Source: Lichenostomus cassidix (taxonomy: Eukaryota > Chordata > Aves > Passeriformes > Meliphagidae). Taken from it: 64,000 bases of DNA. A program made the translations under genes and the position numbers. Below the pieces are notes generated by a model. That model had not been told where the DNA came from. It made no database searches and saw only the letters and a program-made list of their open reading frames with translations. The stretch covers positions 18,138,324 through 18,202,323 of the forward strand of contig CM039182.1 in NCBI GenBank assembly GCA_008360975.2. Reading direction: 5' to 3'. Positions 37,967 to 50,145 of this stretch are shown here, piece by piece (the first letter of the stretch is position 1; each line of letters begins with the position of its first letter).

Positions 37967-39972
37967 CTAAAAAGAGAAAATATATTTATGGACAGAGAAA
38001 AGGAACCATTTGAATAAATAAAAAGTATAAAGCATTTCAACTGACAAGATGCCTTATTGCTTGAAGAAAAAAACTTCATTACTTCAGTTACTGAAAAACT
38101 GACTAATTACTGACACTAAAATTCAAAGGCTAGCGAACTTACACCAGGAAAAAATGCCTATCCCTATATCAACTTTTACACCTCCCACAAGTTTGCAAGA
38201 TATGCTTTCCATAGAGAAATGAAATATGCCACTTTTTAAAGGTTAAAATATGCTAGACTATTTGTTCAGGGTTCTTAAAATTATTATACCCTTACCTATC
38301 TTCAAGTTTTCATAACATAAAACAAAAAAGATGCTGCTCAAATGAGTACCACATGAAGCCACAGTCATGCCCTGACACATGCCTGAAATGCATTGTAAGG
38401 TGACTTCATGACTTATTTATTAATCAAGTGATCTGTCTGGTATATTTTCATTAAAATGGATTAAAAACCAGGATACAGAATGCTACAGACATGTCTGTGA
38501 TGACAAGTGGCAGATGTAATTGCCTGTATTTCTGTAATGTCTGAGAGCCTAGTTCAGGACTGCAAATACTTTATGCTAGGGCAGTGTTCTAAATGTTGGT
38601 TATTTTCTCGTAACTGAGGTAGCATTTAAAGACACTTCAGGTCAGTGTTTTGTCAACCAGTTTTCAGTGGAATAGTAGATATACACCACCCACCATCTTC
38701 AGCAGTAAATACTAAGCACCTGTATTTGCTGTATTTACACTCACAATAATCCTAAAGAAAAAATGAAACACTAAAAACAATCTTGCCAGTCTTTACTGCT
38801 CTTACCACTACAGCTTCATAACAGAAAGTTAACTAATTAGATGTCAATTATAGAATTATATCTTTATCATTAAACTTGTTTTTTAAATAAACATACCTGT
38901 TCTCAATCATTGCAGCACTGCAACATTCAAATCAAAGGCATAACAGTGTAACGGTTTGCCTTCACTGCTAAGCAAGAGACCATTTTCACTCTTTTTGTAC
39001 ATACTTGGCTCAAGATAGTAAAAAAAAAAAATCTTAACTTAGTAAGGACCTAGAAAGCCGTGACTTATCTTCATTATGAAGCAAATTCATCAGTATTCAC
39101 AAGAGCACAGAACTAACCTCACCAAGCTTACCTTCTAGAAAGCTAAAATGGTTGACTAGTCCTGTGTTTTTACCTCACTGCAACCTAAAAGTCACACCAA
39201 GTATTCAACTCTTTGAGCAGTGAAAACAAGTGATCTGCAAGTTTAGCTATACTTACAACAGTATCTGAACATGTCTATATACTTTCATATTAATAAATAA
39301 TGTTTTTTAAACATCAGTAAGTCCCTCAAGTCCACACACTCGCACATGTACACAGAAACAAACAGGTATCTGGAACTGTCAAACTGGTAAGAAGTTGTAG
39401 GAAAGACTCCAGAGGTCTGATCCAAAACCTACTGCATTAACTGAGAGAAATTTCAGTGGTTTTTGTTTGCTTGTTTGTTTTTTAAAAATCAAACCTCAAG
39501 TCACTTCCTCAAGGTTGTGTTTCAGAGAACTTACAGGCAGGGAATACTCACTAGCTACAGAGTGAGAGATAGAACAAAAGAGGTGGGGCAGAAGAGTAAC
39601 GGAAGCAGAGAGAAATGGAGGGCTTCTTTATTCTCTAGAAGTAATATTTTCTAGTTTATTCCAAAATGAACTGAAGTCCTAGAAAGCACCTAAACAAATA
39701 GCAAAAGAAAACACTCCACGAACTCAATGAAAAAAACCACACTAAATGTGCATGCTATTTTTGGCAGAAGGGAAAAACCCACACATCTAGAAAGTAACCA
39801 CTTATAAAAACACTTCCAGCTAGTACTTCTGTAACTGTGTTTAAAACATTGTTTTAATGAAATACAACCTACTTTTTGAACTATATTAAAATATTATTTC
39901 TAGTGCTAATGGCAATTCAGAGTAAAAAAATAAGTCAGTAACATTTATTTACAGAATTTAATAAATACATAC
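37967..39972 (-). other. MLLT10: Intron, 2.0 kb
   Basis: This phase-0 intron has donor GTATGT and acceptor ctttttag. A 38-bp stretch at 38262-38299 matches one at 35785-35822 on the other side of the neighbouring exon at 33 of 38 positions. Nothing else stands out. Confidence 0.9.
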
Positions 39973-40066
39973 CAGTTTATTAAAATGGTATTTACAGTAG
40001 CCACAGTATTGGACGTTATCTGCACCATTGCCTTCCTCTTCACAAAGAAGTCCTGCAAACTGTGCA
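39973..40066 (-). CDS. MLLT10: MLLT10 exon: second PHD finger, end
   Basis: This 94-base exon has acceptor atttttag and donor GTATGT. One base completes Cys and 31 codons follow, ending in phase 0. It encodes AQFAGLLCEEEG, NGADNVQYCGYCKYHF and NKL. The CGYC motif supplies the last zinc ligand pair and closes the PZP module. An Asn stands in HFNKL where I remember Ser in the human protein, a mild change just outside the finger. Only 2.0 kb of intron separates it from the following basic exon. Confidence 0.96.
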
Positions 40067-42517
40067 CTAAAAATAAACCAAACAACATTCAAGGAAAGCC
40101 ATTTCACACCAGCTTTTACCATATCATCACAGCTGATAATGTACAGATGCTTATATCTGCAATTAATAAGAGATTTTCACACAAATTACTTACAGTGGCA
40201 TGTGAGCACATAAACAACCTTTGAACCCCAGGAAAAAACATGTATCATTCATACTTTGGCCTGTTGCCTTTTTTCAGTCTTGGAGCCATTCACACAAGTT
40301 TATAGCTTTTACTGCATTTACTATGCAGCTACTTGCACAAATAAATAAACAAAGCAATCTACAGTGACTCTTGGCAAAAATTCAAGCCAAAAATTATCTA
40401 AGGAAAGAACAGTTTTTAACAAAACCATACTATAGATCCAAAGATGAGGTTTTTTTCAGAACTTACACACATCCTTCTCTGATTTGCCAGGAAAATTACT
40501 ATTTTTAAAAATCTAACTTGAATTACATAGTAAATCGAACTGTATTTATTAGTTCAAAATACTGTGGCAGGCTAATTTCTTTTAAAAAGAACAACAAAAG
40601 TTGCATTGACTGGGCTAATTATTACCTTATTCTACTACATTTTTTTCAAAACAATTTTACTTTTCCCCATTTGTGGTGTTGATGTATTTTCTTTATCAAA
40701 ATCAACTGAGATATTGAAAAACAAAATATTGTTACATTTTTCATATCATTTTCATTACCATAATAATGCAATGCTACAGTCAAAATTATGCATGGGAGGA
40801 TTTAAATGAAAGAGGACTACATAATGTGGTTCATTTTCACTGCTTTTTAAAAATATATTCTTGTGATATCCAGAAATACTAAATACATGCACATCTACAG
40901 CTGATACCAACTAGAGAAAACACTTAACAGGATGTCTTTAAGCAAAGATTTACTGTTCTAAGCTTGTCTTACAAAAGCAGATACACCCAAGCTCATTCTT
41001 CATTAGACATTAGTTTTGATAATCTCATGTTGATATACCTTGCCCTGGACTTCTGCCTTCTATAGTCTTCACATTTTGCTTCCATTTTTTTTAAATATTA
41101 CAGAAGCCTCTAATTATCTCCAGTCATACTACTCTCCAGCTAGATATAATTTTGTTGTATAGACCAGGTTTTTGAACCAAAACATTGTAAAAATTGGCAA
41201 GATAGATGTTTTCATTTTGAACGTAAGTCTCACGCTTTTCACAGCATTCACTGAAAATAGGGTTTTGGAATAAAGTAAAAAGATGAAAAGGATTCTTGTA
41301 TGTATCCAAGTGTTTGAAAGGAAAGAGACCTTTTCATACAAGCACTTGGATGTATGCATTTTTTCACATCTGTAAGTAATCCCTTTACATGGTATGAATG
41401 CTTTGAGGAACACAATCTATTTTCACCACAAAAAGAAACTTGACACTGATCACATCCAATGAAAAATTAGATGCTTATTAAAGAATAAAAACCTGTAAAG
41501 TAGTTAAGCAATTAAAAAAATAAATGAGTTGCCAAGAAATCAGCACCAAAACAACAGAATTAAATCTTTTAAGATCTGCACAAGACATACAAATTATCAC
41601 TTGGGTACACTGAAGAAAATACATTTACGTGATTGAAGTTGATGTGCAAATACCATTTCCCTGACTAAACTGGTCTTGAAGCAGTATAGTGGGGCACTTA
41701 TAAAACAGATAGGTAAATCCACAGATTATGTAGCCAGACAGCCTATAAAAATCTGCTATCTACTGTAAAATAACTTCAGCTGAAATTGAAGAAACAAATC
41801 ATGCCTGTAAATTTTGGAGTAGAACTCCTTTTGCCTCCTTTTACCTGCTGACATGTGGTTTAATCTAATTATCCAGCCTCTTTTAGAAGTCCATAAAGTG
41901 AGACAAGCATCTCCTGAGTTCAAGGAAACCTACGTATCTTAAAGTGGAATGAATCAGATGGTAGACAACACAGCTGTTTTTCTCCAGCAGTAGTACATGA
42001 AATCTGAATGGTTCAGGATGATCTGTACCATTTAGATAAAACCAGTGAAGTGCATTACTCCCAAATGTTTGGAAATCTCTACTGGAATGGGTGAGTCTAG
42101 TGCATTTTTACGTACAGCTCAGTAATTTTCCCACTGATTTACCAAAAGTAAACATCAAAATCAGTTAGCAGGCAAACAATGTCTTCACACTCCCACATCC
42201 TACTAAATATCTTCTAAGAAAAATAACCTGAGACCCAGAAAAAAACCCAAGCCCTCTTATTCACAGGAGCATACACCATTTATTACCACCCAAGGGAGTA
42301 TTTGCAGACAGCTTTTGCAGCTCATAGCAATAGCTATGCTGCCACTGCCATATTGTTAGTTAACACTATTATAATATAAACACTAATATTATAAAAATAA
42401 ACCACTTTACTGCATTTCTTTTACTCAAAGATGTACTAAATAAGGAGCTTATTCATCACACCGTGTGCATTGATTCTTCCGGAACATCAGAGATATTAAA
42501 TAATAAAATATACTTAC
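40067..42517 (-). other. MLLT10: Intron, 2.5 kb
   Basis: This phase-2 intron splits a zinc-binding cysteine codon of the second PHD finger. The sequence is AT-rich and I see no repeat or gene in it. Confidence 0.9.
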
Positions 42518-42621
42518 CATGTTACATGAAAAGCTTGTCGACATCCATGTTTATTACATGTCATACAAGCACCAGTGGCTGCTTTACTTTCTCTGCCTTG
42601 CTCATCACAAATATAGCATGT
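42518..42621 (-). CDS. MLLT10: MLLT10 exon: second PHD finger, first part
   Basis: This 104-base exon has acceptor ctttgatag and strong donor GTAAGTA. It starts in phase 0 and ends with TG of a split cysteine codon. It encodes TCYICDEQGRES, then CMTCNKHGCRQ and AFHVT. These supply the CxxC pair, the central cysteines and the histidine of the Cys4-His-Cys3 zinc-binding pattern of an extended PHD finger. The split Cys is completed by the first base of the next exon. The sequence appears nearly identical to the human protein as I remember it, consistent with strong constraint on the PZP domain. Confidence 0.97.
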
Positions 42622-45600
42622 CTATCAAAGAGAAAATACTTAACTTCATAAGAAGCATACAAATAAATTCTGTGTTACAGGAGATTCTAGGCTGAGAACT
42701 ACTGCATTTTGTAGCTGAGGCTGTGTAAGAACTTCTTTATGAAAGTCTAATTATGCTTGGTAGCAAAAGATCACCTGGTAAACTCTTGGGATTTGTGTAA
42801 CACTTCACCAATGTTAGGGCAGTACAAATACTAATTTGCTTACATTCCATACCACTGTCAGCTAGCCAAAGGGTTAAACAGCATTAGCCTTCCCAACTGT
42901 CCTTGCTTTCAAGTTTGTATTTATGTCCTTTTAAGTCTCAATCACTTTCGTATTCATTCAACAAAACCTGTATTGGTGGTAGCAACATCAAATTAGACTG
43001 AGTGCCTAATGCTACAATACACCATATGGTATACATATATATCTACACAATTATATACAGAAAAAGTGCAAATTTGAAACTTTATTTGTATATTTGGTGC
43101 AAAAAATTTTCAGAAGTGTCACAGCATGCTTCAATAATCATATGAAGATCAGCTACTTTTAATTAAATTGGCGTTTAACAGAACTCTGCTTTACTTGGAT
43201 GACTTTACTTCAGCGTGACTTGGAGAGCCCCATAAACATCTTGGAAATCTATCAAGCAAGAAGCTTCTGCAAAAAAGCTTAAATAAGTATACCAAACCCA
43301 TTTCAACCTCCAAAAGAAGCTGAAGTGAAAATTACCTATCTAGTACCTGGAAATCTTTTTACAGCAATTCTGTCAATTTATTTCTTTTACTGGGATGCTG
43401 TGGCATCTTTTTTTCTTTTCAAAAACATTCTTAGCAAAACAGAAGAAAAAAATTAAGACAAAAAAAATCAAAATTCTTCCTCATTATTCAATATTTTTTT
43501 TAACATCTGGCCAATAAATATGGACACATACTGTATGGAAGCTCACTACTGTACCAGGCATCACTACAATCTCTCACCAGCATTCCAGGGAGAAACGTCA
43601 GGCAAAACTAAATCTGTTTTCACTTTTTCCTGCCCTAATTACTGAAATAGCATTTAGAGAGATTCTGTATCATATCACATTCATGTATAAAATTTAATAA
43701 TTTAAGAATAGATTTTTAATGAAAGTATCATCTAGCAATGCGGTGGTTTTAAATGAGAGAGAACTTTACTGAGTAATAAACATTAAGGATGCTCCTACCT
43801 CTGCAGAAACCCCATTATAAGATCTTAAATGAGAAAAGAAAAGCTTTTTTATGCCAAAAAAATCGAATTGTCTCTATTTTAACTGATTTACAATTTTATC
43901 ACAACCTCCTTTCAGTGAGGCAGAGAATGAGTAGAATAATAAATAAAAATAACATCAACCATGGGTAGCAGTAAACACAGTTGGAAAAAAAAGGACCAAG
44001 AGACCACTGAAATTTTTAAAAAACTATATAATGCAAAACCAGTATTACTTAGAAAGACAGGAAAATGAGTGAAATTCTGAGATCAGAACAGCCTTTTACA
44101 GAGGTTTTTAGAACAACATTTAACAGGAGATGTCAGCTAACTAAAGCATTTTTGTTAATATGCAAGGCTTGAAGATAGGCGAGTTATTTTTGTACAGTTT
44201 CCATGAGACTTTAAAAAGCTAATATTTCCTAAAATCATACCCTATAATATAACATTTGAAAGATCAGAAAGGGGATAATCCTACTTAATTCTTTGCCTTG
44301 CTTCTTTTGTCCATCAAGGTGGTGCACATTGATAGTTGAGTTGTTTGACAGGGTCTGAGACTGGCTGCTTTTTACCTTTCCGTACCATGACCCAACAAAT
44401 TTACATTTTAGGAACAAACAAGGTCATGATCTATCAACCTCATCTGAGTCACTATATTAAGTGTAAGTAACTTCAAAGTAAGAAACCTCTATAAAAAGAG
44501 AGTTCAACGAACCCCGTAAGACTCAATCTCCAGTTACTTTCTGGTTTTTCTCAGAGTTTTGCTTTAAGTTCCTAAAGTTTTTCCTCACTGAAGCTCAGAA
44601 GGAAAAGCAATACAAGCATTCCACACTGTAGAGATGTAGGCTCCATTTTTCAATATTCACCCTACATGTAGGATCTGTGTTTCAGGACCTCTTAAAGCAA
44701 TTTACAGTAAAATGAGTGAAAAATGACAACAAACTACATTATGAACAAGTTTAAACACAACATGGTGGACTGACTACTCATTTTAACAAGCTCAAAGAAC
44801 CTTCCTACAATAGTCACAAGAAGCATTAAACCTGTTTCCTAGTATTGCATATGAAACAGGGACAAAAAAGGCTCACCCTCCAGTTCCAACATGGACAGTA
44901 AGTTCTGTATAGCTGAGCTTCTCAGATTTGTACCTTCTCTCAGACACACAAACAATTCCAGAAGCCTGAGAACCTTTGTCTTTCTTTCACAAAGGAAGAC
45001 TTGCATGCATTTGCAAATCCATACAAATGCTACAACTCTGAAGCCTCCGGAATGTGGAAGTGTTTTAAACTGTGTTCCACCACCTACATCTGCACTCTTC
45101 TTCAAAGCTCTTAAGGGAAGAGAGTACTCTCCCAAACTCACTGGAAAAGAAGCAAAAGCTTTTGACTCAGCAAGGAAATTTTACTCAAAAACACAACAAA
45201 TATCTTACTTCCTTTAAAGGCAAAATACATATTTTGCAAAGCTGCCTTTATGTCACTGTCAGTGTTTTCCCTTCAAAGATTCAAAGCGTAAATCTTCTTT
45301 GCAAAAGGAAAGAGAGAAGGGAAGATGAGGCAAAAGAAAAAATTGTAAGACAAAAAGTAATTTGAGAAGTAGTTTACACATAACAGCTACCCAATGGCAT
45401 TCCCTGATTGCAAAATCACACCTAAGAACTGTACAGAAATTTCTCATTGTTGCAGCAAGTACTGAAAAAGAAGTTTATCAGCTGCTCTCACTACTAGGCA
45501 AATCAAGAAACTCCAAATGCACTTATCTTTTAATCAACTCTTAAAAGAGACTCCTAAAAGCAGTAATTATATACAATTATCACACAGTTTCAAACGAACC

Positions 45601-48600
45601 TGAAAGAGACCAATAAACCTGACATGAAATAAAAGGATATTATCCATGCATAACTATCCAAGGATTAATAAACCTATTTAGAAACAGGTTTAGAAATATA
45701 TATATTTATATATTTAGAAATACCTATTTCTAAAAAGAAGAGCAACTAATAGCCCATTTCTTCTTTGAAAGCAACTGTGTAAGAAGAGCTTTCCTGATAG
45801 CTAACCTATTAATCAAATCATTCAGTGGATTCATTCTGTAATGTGATGGTTTTTATCCCAGAAGCAGCCAAACCTCGGGGAAATAGCAGCCAAATGTCTC
45901 CATATGGACAAGGCCATGCTTTGGTATCTGCTGCATTCCATCTTGCATTTAAGATTGCTGTACTTGGTAGTATTGCCACCTTTTGCAGTGTTTAGTAAAG
46001 AAACAAGTGCATAGGGAAAAAAAACCCAAACACATAATTAAGCACTATGTCCTGGAAAAACTTCAACAATATTATTTTACAGTATAACTTCTCCCTCATG
46101 GTAATTTTCTTTGGCCTCTATTTTCCTCCAGTTCCACATGCTAGTGTTATATATGTATCCAGCCATGCACAGAGTATTATGTAGAACTTCAAAAGAAATA
46201 ATATCTTGCTTAAAAACTCCTATTCCAACCTGAGCTGACAGACAGAATGGAATTATCACTAAGCCTCTCTAAAAATAATGAAACAACTCCAGAAAATTTT
46301 TCCTAATTACAGGTTTACATTTGTTCTCAATGTACAACAAATGTTTCAAGAACTGTTTCTCATATTTACTTCTCAAAAACCAGATTTTCTTTCCCATCTT
46401 CCCCCAAATCAATAAGGTCAGAGTGAAATGCTTTACAAAATTTCTGACCTAAAAAAAAGTATCATTTAAACAAACACAATTTATCTTGAATAGCAATGGG
46501 AGCAGAAGGTGAAATTATTGCAGGCTACATGGAAAAGGAACTACTAGTTTTATTGGATTTGGGGGTATTGCTCAAGAATAGTCTACTTGGGAACCCATGG
46601 CAGTTTAGCCACAGCAATACCAAACTCAGCACCAGCAACAGACTTATAAAAAACTTGGGAGTTCCCCATCAGCCATTACCCCTTAAATTCTGTACTGTTA
46701 CAACTAGACTGCTGTTGGCACTGAAGTTAGATTGGTTTCAGGAGGTTTGCTGCAGCAATGGCACTATAGGCATTTCTTGGATTCCCCTGAAATCCACAGC
46801 CACTATCTGACCCAAACAGACCAAATAATGACAGCAAAATCTGAGTTCTGCAAAAAGACAGAACAGAAATAAAAATAATTTGCAGGCTAGGGATGCGACC
46901 CCAAACCTTGTCATGTCTGACACAGGTCTCATTGTATTTCACAATATACTGTAGTAGCCTGTAGTAGTTTTAGGCTGACTACTAACATGGAAAATAGGCC
47001 TCTATCAGAACACCTGCCAAGAGGCACAGAAAACTAAGAGCTGGAAATCAGGAACTCTCTCTACATGAACTGTATGGCACTAGTAACTATCTAGTGAAAA
47101 AAAATCTAGGGAAAAAAAATTATAGTAAGTACACACCAACAAAAATGGAAACTGGAATTTTAGCAGCAAAATGCAACTATATGTCATATATTTAGAACAA
47201 AAACTGTTTGAGAAAGAAGCAACTTTAGTTATGATGAAAAGGAATGAAAGATGAAAGACAGAGACCAACAACGGAATTTGTGAACAAGTAATAATAGAAG
47301 ACACAGAGTACATTTTTTGAAGTTAAAAGTATTTACTCATCCAATATCTAATCACCATCAATGAAAATGGTGCAAGATAAAACAAAATCTAAAGTGTTCC
47401 ATGAAAATTTTTAAGTACATTAAGGGAGAACCACTGCTAATTAAAAAAAAAAAAAAAAAGACTGACTACTACTCAAGGAAAAAAGAAGAAAACAGATGTT
47501 CTGTTTCCTCAGAGTTGAGAAGAGAGAGGAAATAAACTCATCTGTTACAGCAAATCTTCACTGCTTTGTGCCCAAGCACAAAGATTTTATTAGTTCAGCA
47601 TTGAATCTCACTGTGGCATGATCTTGGCAATGCAGAAGGAAGTCAATAGTGAGATGCCAATAGAGATGCTCAGGTAACAATGAGAAAGCTTGAGAAAAAC
47701 CTAGACTTTGACTCCTGGTTTTTCAGCTGCCCTGGTAAATAAGATGGAAAAAACATATTGACAGCAACTGGAGAAACTGAAACAGACAAGGAAAAGACCA
47801 AAGAAAGAAAAAAGAAAAAAGGCTAGAAAAATGGAGGGCCAGCCCATAAAACAAGATGGAAATTTGGGGTGGGGGGTGTGAGAAGTCACAGAGACAACGT
47901 GAACAGGACTGGTCTCCCTGTAGGAAGAACACAGAAGGTGATGCACTCCTTTTTCTTCTTTCTCATTTTTACAACACAGTCTATTCCTACTTTATTCCAG
48001 TGTCCACAAACTACCATAAAATAATGTAAAAAAAAAATAACGAGAGGTTAAAAGAATAACACAAGAAAAATATGCAATACAACTAATCAGAAATTCAGAC
48101 AGTTTGCTCTCTGCAGAAGGGAACAGACAAAGACCGATGTAGTTAAGTGAGGAGAAAGTAATACAGCTGAAATAAGAAAAATGTAACTATCAATTAAGGA
48201 CACTAACAAGTTACTGGTTTATTGCTTTGCCTTTTGGGTTTTTTTTTAATTTAAAGTCTCACCACACTTTATAAAATATTCCATCTCACTGTCACTTATT
48301 TAACACCGGTTCTTCTACAAGTAAATAACTCCACTAAAGTGAATGCTGTTTACAAAGGCAAGAATCTGCAAGCATTTGCCTTCATGTATTAGAATACCTT
48401 TTCATCCTAAAAGAAATGTTTATGAACATGTGTATGTTCATGCCAACACTTAAAACAGTAAGACGACTTCGTGGTAATTAATAATAACATCACATATAAG
48501 CTGCAATACTATTTTAACCTATGGGAAATATTTCAGATTCCTTTCAAAATAAACTGTTGTTCAAAGATCATGATATTTTTAATTAACAAAACAGTCCCTA

Positions 48601-48829
48601 ATCTGTAAAAGACTAATAAGACATGGCAGATAACCTTACAGCTTAATTTAATAATACAGCTTTCTTAATTCTTCAATTTACCATAAAGACATAACAGAAA
48701 ACTCACATCAGTACTGCACACATTTATTAATTTTATACGAAGTGCATTCTAAGAAGTGTAGTTTTATATTATTAAAGCTCACAAGTTTTAAAATAAATTC
48801 ATTAGATATAAAAAGATATATAATTATAC
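42622..48829 (-). other. MLLT10: Intron, 6.2 kb
   Basis: This phase-0 intron is AT-rich. It has a short perfect inverted repeat at 45713-45734 and an A run of about 17 bases near 47443. No transposon or gene is recognised. Confidence 0.9.
45713..45734. repeat. Short perfect inverted repeat
   Basis: Arms tttagaaata and tatttctaaa flank a 2-base CC centre, inside a TA-rich stretch that contains an extra direct copy of tttagaaata. This is probably a by-product of simple-sequence slippage. Confidence 0.85.
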
Positions 48830-48939
48830 CTTATTATAACGATCATGAGGAACAGACTGCAACACGATAGGCTCCATTGTAGAAACATTTGCAAACTGCA
48901 CCTCGGGAATGTACAGAGCACAAACCACATGAGCCCAAC
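48830..48939 (-). CDS. MLLT10: MLLT10 exon: zinc knuckle second half and linker
   Basis: This 110-base exon has acceptor tttttgtag and donor GTATAA. Two bases complete the split glycine codon and 36 codons follow, ending in phase 0. It begins WAHVVCALYIPEV and ends PHDRYNK. The His and Cys of HVVC complete the C2HC knuckle begun in the upstream exon. The following stretch (FANVSTMEPI) is the conserved linker to the second PHD finger. In known AF10 structures this part of PZP contributes to binding the H3 tail around unmodified K27 (family knowledge). The reading frame is uninterrupted. Confidence 0.97.
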
Positions 48940-50092
48940 CTACAAAAAGTTATAATTGTATTTAATGTTTTCTAGAAGCTCAAAGGACATTTCAATGTAG
49001 TGCAATTATAGTACAAAGAACCTTTTAAAACACTTTTTTTTCCCATGGACTATTTTAGCTGTTTAGAATATTAAGGATGTAAATTACACTTAAGTCATGT
49101 TTACACTTCATTTTTGTTAACCGAAGTTTAGATGATCAGTAATACATTTTTTAATGCAGTCAGGGAGAATTTATACAAGTAATACTCCACGAAATTCAAA
49201 TACTAATGATTTATACAAACAGTGACACATCAATGGAAAAAATGATTACTTTTTAATTTCTTGGATTAACACAGTCATTGCATAAAAGCTACACAAAGTC
49301 CTGCAAAAAGGAAATATCATCTGACCAAACTGGTATTCATACAAGCATTAGCATCATAGAAGATGTCTGTGAATAATTTTTATTTTTAAAATGTCATTCT
49401 GATTTGAACTGACTCTTGTTTCTTTCCGTAGGAAGAAATTCCAACATATACACAAACCCTCACAACCCCTCTATGAATGTGACCAACTCATTTTTTCATA
49501 GGAATACAAATTTCTATATCTGGTCCTATTCGAACTCATTAACTTGCGTTCATCAATAAATGGTTAGTTACTTACCATATGTGCTTTAACAATCATTTTG
49601 AGAAAGCCAATATTCTTAATTGTCTGGTATTTGGTTGGACAGGGGTGCAGGAAAACACCAATTCAGACACAAAACTACTAATTTGAAGCCTTTTTTCAAT
49701 ACTAAGTTCCTGAGAGCTTTTGGTTTGCTCCAGTGGAGGACTGTCTGCCAGCACTGTAAAATTAGCAGAAGCTGCTGTATAGCTAACCCAACATAGTGCT
49801 ATACTGACACTAATAATAGAATTACTAAAAGCAATTATCACCTCATCTGAAAGTGAATTTGGTGTGGCTACTCATTTGGTGTGAATTCTGTTCCTCCCCA
49901 AGAGGTAAACTAAAGTCTCTTGTCACAAGACCCTTAGTCGACTCTCAAAACAATTCTGCTTTCCTCCTACTCAGGCTTACTTGAATGCAAACATTAAGGA
50001 CATAAAATGACAGACATACATAATTAGATGATCTAGCAGATTATTAGATTAGGCAAGCAAAGTAAATTATCATTGTGCAACTGCATGTTATA

Positions 50093-50145
50093 ATAAAAAA
50101 ACCAACAAAAAAATTAAACAAAACAAACAAAAAAACCACCACCAT
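50093..50145. repeat. A-rich (CAAAA-type) tract
   Basis: About 50 bases of A runs interrupted by C, ending in ccaccaccat. It resembles the tracts at 5.0 and 12.2 kb in composition and strand. Confidence 0.88.
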
